DNA of 64,000 bases from assembly GCF_020921035.1 (NCBI RefSeq), contig NC_063157.1, forward strand, positions 20,663,015 to 20,727,014, given 5' to 3'. Below are positions 26,701-39,000 of the stretch, one piece after another. Every line of letters starts with the position of its first letter. The first letter of the stretch is position 1. The position numbers and the translations under genes are program-made. The notes below the pieces were generated by a model. The model made no database searches and was not told the origin of the DNA. It was given only the letters and a program-made list of their open reading frames with translations. This stretch comes from Rhodamnia argentea (Eukaryota > Streptophyta > Magnoliopsida > Myrtales > Myrtaceae).

Positions 26701-28756
26701 TTTTTATTTAGCTCGCCCTTATTTGAAAATTCATTCACTAAGAATGCGACATCTCGTGATTGATATTCAGTTACACTTTTACTTTCTTGTTCACCTATAC
26801 CACGTACCCTTTTGAGTGCTCTCAATATCTCATGAAGATACTCTTTTTGCCTCTATGGCCTAATTTTCCATACATGTAGGAGAATTTATGAGTATAGATA
26901 GTAGATTCTCAAGGTCTAAGAAAACTCAAATCTTATTATCGACCTTTCCACAACTCATATGGAGTAGAAGTAACTGATTTAGAAGGCATACGGTTAAGTA
27001 TCTAGACATCAATCAATAAAGCTTCACCTCAAAAGGTGATAGGCAAATTAACATATGCTTTCATAGACCTAAACAACTCCATGTCCTCCTCTTACATTCA
27101 TTAAACCACATATGTCCGAATGGATTAATTGCAAAGGGAACTCAACTCTTGTTTCTTTTCCAAATGGTTTCCTCTTTGTTTTTCCCACAAGGCATGCTCA
27201 CAAATAGGCAAATCGACATTTTCAATATTGCCCAATAAGCCATATTTGGCTTACGTAAATATTTGCTATTGGCTAAAATGACCCTGCCTAACATGCCACA
27301 TATTCATATCATCACAAAAGATGAAAAGAGGGAAAAATTTACATTCACATTATTGTACTTTTTTTTTTTTGGTCCGAACATTATTGTACTTAACAATCAC
27401 CACAATGAAACCATCTAGAATCATAATAACTTATTCCAAACGACAAGTCACCACCATCGTTATGAAAGTTCAAACTGAAATCAAGTTTAACCAAAACTAA
27501 CACGAACATTAAATTCCGTCGATTTTTTTGGAGCATATAATACATCATGTAGGAATAGGGTGCGACCAACACGCGTATTCAATTGGCAGGTGCTAATCCC
27601 TTTAACTTCCACTCGGGAGTTATTTCCTACATTTATCCACTTTGCTCCAAGTGGAACCTGTTGAAATTCCACTAAGGCATTTTTATCATTCACTACATGA
27701 TATGTGGTCCTCACGTCTACAATCCACAAAGGATGAAATTCAGTTACAAGGACTAAACTGTAGACATAAGTAACACTCTTAAGTGCACAAAGGATGTCTA
27801 ACTTCTTTGGCTCATAACAATTGTGAGTAAAGTAATCCTTCTTACCACAACTAAAGCACTTCACTATTGACATGTGTTTCTTGAAAGGACGTTTTCCTTT
27901 CTAATATTGGTTAAACTTCGATTTTTATCCAAAAGAACATATTCATTTGTCCTTTCCACTTCTTAAACCCACCTTGATGCTTACGTTTGAAGCACAAACC
28001 CCCATATGAGCTAGAACCAGCATAGCAAATGTCAATATCTAGTTTAGCTGCCGGAAGGCAGACCAACTCTAGTTAAAGATCCTGCATGGCATCATCAAAA
28101 GTCTTTACTTTTTATTGTGGATTAAGTGGATATTCATATGCACACAGCTATGAGGTAAATAACATATTACCGCTTGCACTTGCTACTCATCGATCTTCAA
28201 AATATGGCATGTATCTTACAGTTCACTTATCATGTTTGACACACGCCACAAAATGTGATTTCATATTCTGCCCATGAGGCATCATATAAGTGTCAAATCT
28301 TATAGTGATATGTCTCAAGTTGGTGACCGATGTCTAACCAAACTTAGTTTTTAATGGCTCCCACTTGACTTTGGCATTTTCATAAATGCCTAAACTCACG
28401 CATAAAATCATTCTTCATGCTGCCTTGCAACATAATGCGTGCAATGGAGTTCATCTTGTTCCATGTAGCAAATGCTTCTTTTTCTCTTCTATATCGTGCA
28501 ATATTTCCATCTTCATGTTCTTCTATAACTAGATGAAGAGCTCATAGTGCTTCTTGCTCTTCTAGCACATACTAGATTCTCATATTCCAGTTTTCATAAT
28601 TTTCGCCATTCAATTTCGCTCATTAGTCAAGCTCAACTATGATATTCTAAGAAGCTATAGCCACTGTATCCGAACACGAAGTTCTATAGACATGTATTCA
28701 CGAACTATCAATGCCTAACATTTATGCATCTATTTTACACTAACTAATTATATTAA

Positions 28757-29432
28757 GGGTTAATACCATGGAAAACCCCAAACTGGTACACTTGTGACAA
28801 ATTTACCCCAAATTATTTTTTTGACCACAAAAAACCCTAAACCGGTACACACGTGACAAATTTACCCTAAACCGGTACACATGTGACAAATTTACCCTCC
28901 GTTAATTTTCATTAAATTTAACTATCAAATTGTTGATTTAATGATATGTGATAGTTGACGGGTATACCAATATGGGGTTTTAACCCTCTATTTGTTACAT
29001 GTTTATCAATTTGAGATAGGCGATCTTGGATCGAAGGTCTTCGAGCCATCGCCTTTCTTTGTAAGATCAAGACTTGCTTTCCGTATCATTGTTACTGGGT
29101 TATCCCCATGGTCTCCATGGTCGGATCTTCGCCTGGCCGCCCTAAGGCTTACCTATTTATGTCAAATCGTGAACTTTTCTTGTACGATGACACCATCCAT
29201 CGCACGGATGGGTGGAGCACAGGGTTGTGTCCTCCATACCGTAGCGGACAAAGCCAAACAAAGTGCATTTAACGGGGGTGAATTTGTCCATGTTAGGGTA
29301 TTTCGTGGTCAAAATAATTAGTTTAGGGTAAATTTGTCACAAATATACCGTTTAGGGTTTTGGTGGTAAAAAAATAGTTTGGGTAAATTTGTCACATATG
29401 TTAAAATATTTTATTTTCTGGTTTTCTAACCC
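28757..29432. mobile_element. Non-autonomous Mutator-type element nested in the copia element
   Basis: 676 bp, with ends GGGTTA...TAACCC and a perfect 9-bp duplication TTATATTAA at 28748-28756 and 29433-29441. A 9-bp duplication and G-starting ends are typical of Mutator-like elements. Subterminal sequence is built from repeats of GTGACAAATTTACCC in both orientations. The core at about 28990-29290 is less repetitive and more GC-rich and may be captured genomic DNA. No transposase is present. Confidence 0.85.
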
Positions 29433-29998
29433 TTATATTAATGAGTAATTTCACATAAGGTCTCGGATTCGAAAGTTCACTATGTTCCCAATCATCGTAT
29501 AAGAATCCTCGTTTGAAATTACCATTAATATAATCATTTATGTAAAATTGAGTTCGCTAAAGTTACTAAAACTTTATAAAACTCCCTACTTGAATAAAGA
29601 TCATAAATCATATAATGATCCACCTATCTTGCAATCATAAAAATAATAATAGCATGGCATAGCATGATTTGAACTAATATAGAAATAATTCACGTATCAA
29701 ATCATACTCTAATTTCACAATACAAGACATAAATGACAAGTATATTTAATTTCATGCAAAATATTCACAATATTGCATGTAAGGGCAAAATAGTTAATAT
29801 ACATGGGCGGGAAATGAATTGTAAATTAACTAAAGGGGTAATATCGTAAATTAATCGGCTAGGGGCAAAACTGTAAATTCTAGCACAAATCAGGGGCCAA
29901 AAGGGTAGTGCGCGCATCTAAGGGCAAAATCAAAATTTTATTGTACAATCAAGTATGTACCCCTTCTTAAAATTATTGCACCAGTCTAAACCATTGAA

Positions 29999-30071
29999 GC
30001 CAACATAGCCGAGTGGTAATGGGCACTAGACGTAAGTGGAGTGGGCGTGGGTTCAAATCCCACTTTCGACA
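29999..30071 (+). other. tRNA-like segment with A and B boxes (pseudo-tRNA or SINE head)
   Basis: TAGCCGAGTGG (30006-30016) fits the tRNA A box and GGTTCAAATCC (30050-30060) fits the B box. The T arm forms a perfect 5-bp stem (GTGGG/CCCAC) and a short D stem is possible. The acceptor ends do not pair and the anticodon loop lacks the usual U33, so it is not a working tRNA. It resembles Ser/Leu tRNA by its GCCGAGTGG segment. Confidence 0.45.
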
Positions 30072-30668
30072 TTTGTCCTCCTCCTTTTTATTTTGTAAAT
30101 AAATTGAACGAAAAATCCTAATTTGCACGTGGTCTTCTTCCTCAGCGGTTCCAACGCGGAAGAACAGTGAGATTTTCACTGTATTTCGCATCCACACCGC
30201 CAAGACTTCGACCGCCGGATTCTCCACCGACAACTCACCATTAACCAAAATTAATTGTGGGTTTTGAAAATTATGTCGGCACGGCCACATAGGTTCAAGA
30301 ATCAACGAAAACGGTGAAGTAATTTTCCCGGAATCGAGCGAAAATCCGCTCGAACGCAAACCCTAACCCGCGAACTTCCTCCGCGAAATTCGTCTCGGGC
30401 GAACAACCAAATGCTGAGAAATGTTAGGGCTTTTGTTCTCCATGGCGGTGCGACTCTACTTGCCCGAACCCAGGCCGTGATTCGGCCAAATTTTCCCGGA
30501 ATCGGCAAAAAACTCCACGAAAATTGCACCCATAATTCAACCATAAATAAATGCTAAACATTGTATCGATGGGCTATGAACAGTACTGACGAAAAAACTA
30601 CATAAAGATGGTTCTTTCGCCTAAAAACGATTACGAACATTCACAACGATCATAAAACAAGAACACTT

Positions 30669-30680
30669 GCTCTGATACCA
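30669..30680 (-). other. Copia primer binding site (minus strand)
   Basis: GCTCTGATACCA is the complement of the standard TGGTATCAGAGC site and lies one base from the adjacent LTR. It fixes the orientation of the element. Confidence 0.9.
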
Positions 30681-30681
30681 A

Positions 30682-31059
30682 TGATGGGAACCGATCCCGA
30701 TTAACATACGCAGCAGATTACACGGAATTAACAAGCCCTAAAATCAATCTTGAATCACTGATCGGAGAAATGCGTCATAGAACGAACGCACCTCGGGTTT
30801 TCGCAGATTAAATGTACACAATGTAGCCTCGAGAGAGTCCTTCGTCCGTTTGACGATCGAGAGAGATTTATTGATATTTTCTTCTTCTCTTGTTCATTGA
30901 GCGTCTGGAGCGACTCTATACAACAGAATGAAGAAACGCGATTCTTATTCACGTTCAAAAATGAGTAACTGCCTTTAGCAGTTATCTAATGTTATAAGGG
31001 GTGTGGTAGCCTACATGGACGGACCACGGTACTTACCGTACACCCCATAAAATCCAACA
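30682..31059 (-). repeat. Right-hand LTR (5' LTR of the minus-strand copia element)
   Basis: 378 bp, pairing with 23404-23781. It is followed by the second TGATC target copy at 31060-31064. Confidence 0.95.
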
Positions 31060-31798
31060 TGATCTTTGATGAGCTGAAACGGAAGGCATCATTTGCAAAT
31101 GATTTGCAAGGCATAAAAGAGATGTGTGCTGCACGAGGTAAATGGGCTCTGGAGCACACTAAAACAGGGAAAGGTTGCGAAATCTTGCTTCCATTCATCT
31201 GTGATATCGATTATGATGAGAGCCTTTTACTGTGGCACATTGCCACCGAACTCTGTTACAACACCGACACGGATGAAAGTAGAAACCAACACCGGGAAAG
31301 CAGTAAGGTCTTGTCAGATTACATGCTTTATCTTATGATCAAACAACCTGGCATGATGTCTGCAGTGGCTGGGATTGTCCAAATAAGGTTCCGAGACACT
31401 TGCGCCGAGACGGATAGGTTCTTTGGCGAAAAGATCTTTGGTGAGAGCAAAATAAACATAACGAATGAATATGCCTGCCAAAGTCTCCTTTCTGTTCCTA
31501 CACTAAGGAAGCCAGCTGCGGTGAAAGGAGACAGAAAAGCAAGTCTGCGCTTTTCGATGTGTGTATTCTCGCCAAAGCATTACTGAGTATTGAAAGGGCA
31601 AACAGGTGGATGATCATGAGTGAAGTGTGGGAGGAATTGCTGGTGTATGCTGCGCTTCATTGCCGACCGAGCATGCATGCTGAGCAGCTTAGCAAAGGAG
31701 GAGAACTTGTCACCTTGGCTTGGTTATTGATGGTACACCTTGGCCTGAGCAAGCAGTTCCAAACAGAAGGGAGTACTGCTCATACGTCGGTCGCCTGA

Positions 31799-33068
31799 TG
31801 GACTGTTGCCGAGTCTGTAAAAGATGAGGCTCCTACTTGCAAATTCCATTCAGAATTTCATTGTAGGAATCTCACTTTGTTCACACTTTTGTTTCGTTTC
31901 TTCATGCGGTAGATGTGCTTATTTGCTCTGACTGCACATCATTGAGGGTCCTTTCCCGGAAACTCTAGTAGTAGTTCATATAAATGCTGAATCATCCGCG
32001 GCTGTTTAACAGTATTCTGGTTGAAATGGTTGGAAAAAGGAAACCGCAACTGGGCCAAACTTACTGGTCTGTCTTTTCTACTCTCCGACAAGACTAAGCT
32101 GATGAACCTTGGTTTGATTTCGTCCGGATTATGTTGTCCTCGAACACCCCAAGGAAACTTTTTCTTCTTGCATGACTAAGTCGAGCATGACATGGGTACC
32201 TAAAAAAATATAAAGAACAGAACATCACCAATTGTTTTACCTGATCACATTTCTTTTGGTTTCGACACCCAATCACAATCGAAGGAGATCTAGCTTGCCA
32301 TACGTACTGATAATATTGATCAGGAATTTCCTACCATATTAGCACTAAAGAGGATTTTATGGGGCATCTTTAGTAATGTTCTCCTTATCATCTCATCAAC
32401 CTATTGTAGTTCACTGGCACTATTGCGGTATCCCACTATACTCTCCTCCATATAGAATTTATTTACTAGCCCTGAGCAAAACTCCACGGTACTTAAGCTT
32501 GCAGATGCTTAATAGTCCTAACCGTCTTTTTTTTTTTTATAATAAAAGCTAGCTCTCAACTGTCCAATGCTGCAACAAAATCTAACTGGTGCCTCAACGC
32601 AAACACCCAAGTCCTCCTTGAATGGCCTTGATGGCTAATCGCATTAAATTAAGCTCCATCGTTTTACTCGATGAGAAGTACACGACAGCGTGATGAAGTT
32701 TTTGAAATCATTGTTAACTTCTTTAGGATGATATTTCTCTGTCTCTCTAATTAACCAAAAGAGATGATGGCTCTTGGGAATTCAGTTGCCCTCACAAAGC
32801 CTCTACTGTATATCTGAACAGCTAAACATGATTGCAGCTACTCCGTTCACCTCTTTTTGGCAAGTGTGGGGAAAAAATGAGACTACCAGGTGATACAGAC
32901 AAAATAACGATGACCATTTGTTTGATTATACAGTACTTAATCACAAATAGGACATGGGATGATAGTGCAGACAGACCACCTCCCAAAGTAATTGAAAATC
33001 TGTCCTTTTCCTACCAACTTTGGAATTAAAAGATATCTGAGAGAGCTGTTAAACTAACAAAAGAACAA
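31799..33068. other. Intergenic between convergent DUF4220 pseudogene and Dus gene
   Basis: No supported gene or clear repeat. The first few hundred bases are presumably the former 3' region of the DUF4220 gene and the last part is the 3' flank of the Dus gene. Confidence 0.5.
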
Positions 33069-36000
33069 TTATGCATATAACACCTCTTGTTCTCTTTCCT
33101 TGTATGGAGGAGGCAGCCCATCTCGTATATTAGCGAAAGGGTTTCCTGAACCAGGTGGAGCCTCCGCAATAGGTGCGTCCAACACACGGTCGGGAATTGC
33201 ATCGAGCGTCTCCTCAAAGAAAGACTTCATTGTCTACAAGGTCCAAATGGCGCATTCAAGTTAATCGAATGGTCAGGCTAAAAGACACAAAAGTTCCATA
33301 AAATTGAAACAAATAGCCTAATGTACAAACGTACAGTGCAATGCATGAATGCCGCATCGGCTTTGCGCTTCCACAAACCATTTCCAGGCTCCGAATAGAA
33401 AAGACCAAGCAAAGGCTGCAACATGTTAAAAATAAAATTATTGAAAAATGCTTCATGTTGGCCAGTTAAGAACTGATCTGTCACACCCGGGCAACATTCC
33501 AACAGCAGAGAAGCACGAAATCTGCTTCCAAATGCTAATGATGGCTTTGCAGCAATAATACTACATGCGAGATTTTAAGTTCATCCATTGTAGATCCTCT
33601 CGGTGCTCGACTACTCTCCACCAAGGTCACACTCACATGAGCGACCTTTACAATGCCCGTGGCTAAAACATCAGCTATAAACTGCCTAGAATAATGGATC
33701 TTAAATTTTTCCTACAGTCAGCATCGTAAAGCGAAGGCCATTAAAATCCACCCCTAGAACACTACAAAGAACACCTTCCATCCATACCTTCGCCACATCA
33801 CGCACAGTTGGTTTTTTTCCATATATTCCAAGAACAGCATCTCCATAAACTTCATACTCTTTAAGGATCTGAGAATTGGAAAATTGTGAGGGAAATACTC
33901 AAAGCAAAGAGGACACAGTGACTAAGCAGATAATAATATCCAGCCACATGTACAACATACCTGACGGCGCGTGACACCCCTGCTTGGAACACCATAAACA
34001 GCGCTATCTACATATGCCAAGGTCTGCCATGGGCTGTTAAAATTTATAATCAATTTCAAATTACTGATCAATTTTGCAACCATAAAAGCGAGCACCACTC
34101 AACTTAGCTAGAGATCTACTCTAGTATGATCCATATTATTGCATTTTATATCATCATTAAAAAAAAAAAATTTCTTCAATACCATAAACATTCCCTTGGA
34201 TTATTCATCCTTTTGCAATATGGCCCTCAAAATTCAAAGAAAAATGGCACTACTAACTGATGCAATTAATGCAGAACTGGATTACCAATACATATAAATT
34301 TGATAAAGCTCCAGCTGCTAACTATGTGAAGATACGGATGGACCTAGGAAAGTTATTTGTTGTGTCATACGTACTTATTAAAGGCAGCACGTCCAACCAT
34401 TACACCATGAGCTCCTTCCAGCAATGCCGCATTCACCTGTATACACAAATATCCATGAAAAATTGATGAGTCTCGAATGTCATTTCAAATGATGGTGCTA
34501 AAAGCTTTTACCAATGAGATGATTAAACAAACTCAAAACAAAAATGGCAGTTTCCCCAGCCCAAGAGTCACCTAATCTTGATCTCAATATATCATGAGCC
34601 ACTCAAGGTCAGCTTAATTAGTTCGATTTCGATCAAGTTGAACTGCTAGATAATTAGTCGAGTCAGCTTGAGTCCAAATTGAACTCAAGTAGCTCCTGAG
34701 CCTAAACTTGTAATTGAACTTTTATTTTGCTTTCATTACAAGACATTTAAAACAAAGCAAATTATCAATTATAGTGTAGATATAAAACTTGAGCTTAAGC
34801 TCAAGCTCGTATTTGGGACTAATTGAGCCGAGACTCATATTTCATAAGATAATTGATCAAGTCTCTGTTATGCAATAATGAGTTGAGTTAAATTAATTGT
34901 CTGTGTCAACCCAACTGCAGCTCCATTACACCTTAGATACAGAATGATCAAAAACACTACTACAAAATCAAACTTTCCATCAAGAATGTGAAGTACATAA
35001 ACCAATGTCCACATTTATAAGAGATTACATAAAAGTTGCATTATATTTAAGCTGCACTTCTCACTTTGACATGCTTGCATTCAAGAATATATCCTGGATA
35101 AACAAGGCAAGTAAATAGGGCTTGCCTCCTCTTATTGATCAAGGACATGCATCACCATGATATAGTGGGCCAATCATTCATGTCCACTTCCAGGCTCAAT
35201 AATTCAATCTAAAATTAACTCGACTAAAGTATGATTTTACCTCATTGATAGAGTTTATGCCTCCATTTATTGTAAACTTCAAGTCTGGAAAGTCACGCAA
35301 TAGACCGAAAAAGTATTCATATCTGCATACAAGAAGTTGAAATGATAAGCTGAACATATTGTACTGTTCCCCAAGCACAATAATCAAACAACAACAACAA
35401 CATCAATATCAACATCACATTTATCCCAAACTAGTTGAGGTCGGCGGTCAATGAACCCAAAAATAAATAAAATAAAGGCAAGACCGATTGAGGGAAAAGA
35501 AATAATTATATAAAATAAAAATAAATACATAAAAATAAAAAATACATAAATATATATGGAAAAAGGATTAAAAAGAATAGTCCGGAACATAAAAATTATG
35601 CCCCTTCACAATGCTAATAGCTTTTCTTCACTTCGTTCTAAGACAAACCGTTCTCCAATCTATTTCCCACTTCATTAAATCTTGTTTTACTACTTTCCTC
35701 CGGATAAGTTTTGGCCGACCTCTTCCTTTCTTCATGTCATGCTCTCGATAACAAACCTATGTTCTTACTGGAGCATCTAGGGATCTTCGAACAATATGCC
35801 CAAACTATCTCAATCTATGTTCTCTCATCTTTTTTGCCACCGGTACTACTCCAACTTTTCGTCGAATATCCTCATTTTTTATCTTATCCATCCTTGTATG
35901 ACCACACATCCACCTTAACATTCTCATTTCCGCTACTCCTATTTTATGCTCATGTTGCCTCTGTCTTGGCCAACATTCAGCTCCGTATAACATTGCAGGC

Positions 36001-39000
36001 CTTATTGCCGTTCTATAAAATTTTCCTTTCAGCCTAAAAGGGATTTTACGATCACACAAAAAACCCTCAAGCACTGTGCCATTTCATCCAACCCGCTCCG
36101 ATTCTATGGCTTACATCCTCATCAATCTCTCATCCCTTTTGCAATATTGATCCCGGATGTCTAAAAGTGTCTTTCTTGGGTACCTCCTGTCCGAGCATAT
36201 TCATGGATTCTTAATCTCCTCCTCTTGTCGTGTCGAACTCACACTTCATGTATTCGGTCTTACTTCGACTTAACGTAAATCTTTTAGACTCCAACGTGCT
36301 TCTCCATAATTCTAATTTAGTGTCAATCCCAGCCCTGGTCTCATCAATAAGCATAATATCATCTGCAAATAGCATATACCACGGCACCTCATCTTGGATA
36401 TTTTTTGTTAGCTCATCCATAAAAGGCAAAAAGATAAGGACTCAAAGCGGAACCTTAGTGTAAGCATATTGTAATTGGAAAACAACTTGATGTGCCATTA
36501 TAAGCCTTCGCACATGTAGTAACACCATAGTACATATCCTTGATTGCCTTTACATACTTTGAAGGTGCTTTTTACTTCTTAAGAACCTACCACAGAACCT
36601 TTCTTGGAACCCTATCATACGCCTTCTCGAGATCAATAAACACCATATGTAGGTCCTTCTTTTCTCGATATCTCTTCATCAACTGTCGTATCAAGAAGAT
36701 AGCATCCATGGTAGATCTTCTTAGCATAAATCCAAATTGATTTACGGAGACCTTGGTCCCTATTCTTAAACGATGCTCAATAACTCTCCCACAACTTCAT
36801 TGTATGGCTCATAAGCTTAATGCCTTTATAGTTGAAACAATTCTGGATATCCCCCTTGTTCTTGTAGATAGGCACAAGCATACTCTTCCTCCATTCATCA
36901 AGCATCTTATTAGTTTGGAAAATCTCGTTAAAAAGGTTAGTCAACCAACTTATTGCCACATCCCCTAAGCATCTCCACACTTCAATAGAGATACTATCGG
37001 GTCCCAAGGCTTTACTAGTCTTCATCTTCTTTAATGCCTCCTTAACTTCATGCGCTCTAATTCTACGCACAAATCTTCTGTTTAAATCATCATAAGCGTC
37101 CTCCAAATCCACCTCACTTCTCTCTTTCCATTAAAAGCTTGTTAAAATAGCTCACCCATCTTTCCTTAACTTCTTCATCTCTTACTAAGAGTTTTTTATT
37201 TTCATCATTGATACATCTAACTTGTGTCAAGTCTTTACTTTTCTCATCCTCCAAGCACAATAATCAAACCATTCAATAAAATACTCAAAACAAAAGTAAC
37301 AAACAATTAAGGGTGCTTTTGTTTCACGAAAAACGCAAGATTTGAAAAACATTTTTTGAAAAATGATCGCTTGTATCGCTTAAAAATTGAATTTAAAAAT
37401 ATTTTCATCAACCTTGGAAGTAGTTAGCTATAAATTGTTGTTGATAATGAAAACATTTTCCTTTAACTAATTTTTCTAAGTGATACAAGCTATCACTTTT
37501 TGGAAAATGTTTTCCAAATCTTGGGTTTTCAATAAAAACAAACGCACCCTAAAGAAAAGATAAAAACAGAAAACCAAAGATAGATTTCCCCAACATATTT
37601 CCAGGTACATACTTGAGAGGAGGAATCCGACGATTATCAGCAGGGCTGATGCCATTAAGTAGCGCCTTACGAGAATGTATAATGAAATGTCTCGTTGGTG
37701 AGAGAGAAGAAACCTTATAAATAAAATCACCTGCAGAGTTATCAAGCACCATAAAGTTAGGCATAAAGGTATCAGGACAACTCACTTAAAGGTTATGATT
37801 TTACTGAAAACTGTAGTGCATCTTACTTTTGGGATGTAATGTGGCCAAATGAGTAAAATCAGACTTTACCAAACTTATACAGTAGTTAATCATCTTTGCT
37901 GAAATGCCCTTTAAACCAGTTAATCGAGTCCAAAAGGAGGTAAACAATTGTAGTCAAGAAACTGTAAATAATTAACTATTTGTGCAATTAATATCTTCTT
38001 TTAGTCTGTAAAAAGCATCCCTTTTAGCTTGACATTATATAGTTGCTAACCAAGGCATTGCAATTGTTCACACTCGTAATGGATAAAGCAATAGCCGCAG
38101 CCTAGCAAAGCAAGCGCTTCATAGTGCCGCTCCCTCTACCTTAACTCTAATCTTATAAGGAAGGCTCGACGCAAAGCAGTTGTAATCCAAATTAAACATC
38201 GAATGTCCTCTATAGAACTATCAATAGCTGGGTAATAATCACATTATATACCAAATGTTCAATATGTTCTCTCTGTAGTTCTTGAACATTAAGATAAAGA
38301 AGAGACAGTATTATAGAAAGCACGTCCAGCATTAGAAGAAAATTGGACCTTACAAAGCTCATTGTATGAATCATGGTCATCAACACCAATTCGGCATTTC
38401 ACACTGACCGGAGAATTTGTTTTGGCAGCAATTACGGACATAGCCTCACCAACAAACTTCCTCGCAGAGACCAACGATTCTATCAGAACACACCGAAAAA
38501 GATCCCAAAATAGATAATACCAGTCCAGAACACTAATTAGCATGATAAAATCGAACCTTCGGATCAAGCATGAGACGAACACCAAAGCACCCATGTCCAG
38601 CTACCCTTGGACTAGGACACCCACAACTAGTGAATAAAGAAAGTAAGCATCAAAAGAGTAATAGTAAATCATAAAAATGGGATCATCAACTAAGAAAAAA
38701 GGACATTCACTGACTTAAAATTGATCTCATCATAGGAATAGGCATTAGCAAGTTCAGTTGCTTTGGCCAGGTTTTCCAAATTGCTGCCTCCAATTTGTAA
38801 CACTATTGGATGCTGTTCTGGAGAAAAAGCCAAGAACCTATCCTGACCAATATTAACAGTAATGGAAACTTAGTTTGTCACATCATAGGAAAATCATCTA
38901 CACGATTAACATAAAAGACCACCGGTTGGACTGCTTGTTGCTACACTCCATGAATATGAAGAATCTTGCCAACTTACCAAGTTATGCTCTTGATAAACAA

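Larger units (their letters stand above)
23404..31059 (-). mobile_element. Ty1/copia LTR retrotransposon fossil inside the DUF4220 gene
   Basis: Element of 7656 bp with 378-bp LTRs and a perfect TGATC target duplication. It lies on the minus strand: the complement of TGGTATCAGAGC (primer site) is at 30669-30680 next to the right-hand LTR, and the purine tract is next to the left-hand LTR (about 23782-23795). Recognisable remains include a CCHC knuckle and protease region (about 27.5-27.9 kb) and the C-terminal part of copia reverse transcriptase (about 25.4-25.7 kb). It is heavily broken, with well over ten breaks. By hand count the LTRs differ at about 25 of 378 positions (near 6.6%), mostly transitions, which would mean roughly 2-3 million years at an assumed 1.3e-8 per site per year. 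A Mutator-type element and a tRNA-like segment lie within it. Confidence 0.93.
21992..31798 (+). pseudogene. DUF4220/DUF594 membrane protein gene, split by a copia insertion
   Basis: Two coding parts of one gene lie at 21992-23403 and 31060-31798. The N-terminal part has several hydrophobic segments and the typical LLAFWAPFLPLHLGGP motif of DUF4220; the C-terminal part has DUF594 features (HAEQLSKGGELVTLAWLL). The family is plant-specific, membrane-bound and of unknown function. Four lesions are visible: a TAA directly after the LHLGGP motif (near 22307); a frame change near a run of seven C residues at 22408-22414; the 7.66 kb insertion at 23403/31060; and a frame change near 31540. The TGATC duplication on both sides of the insertion shows that the two parts were once contiguous. 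The start is the first ATG of the hydrophobic N-terminus (MGSTEILAIVQNLWMRINLR). It is very unlikely to make a full protein now. Confidence 0.88.

Noticed and set aside
34560-34920. GAGCTC/AAGCTC-rich stretch that might be a separate transposon
   Set aside because: Some inverted similarity exists, but ends and target duplication could not be placed; noted only as a diverged repeat in a Dus intron.
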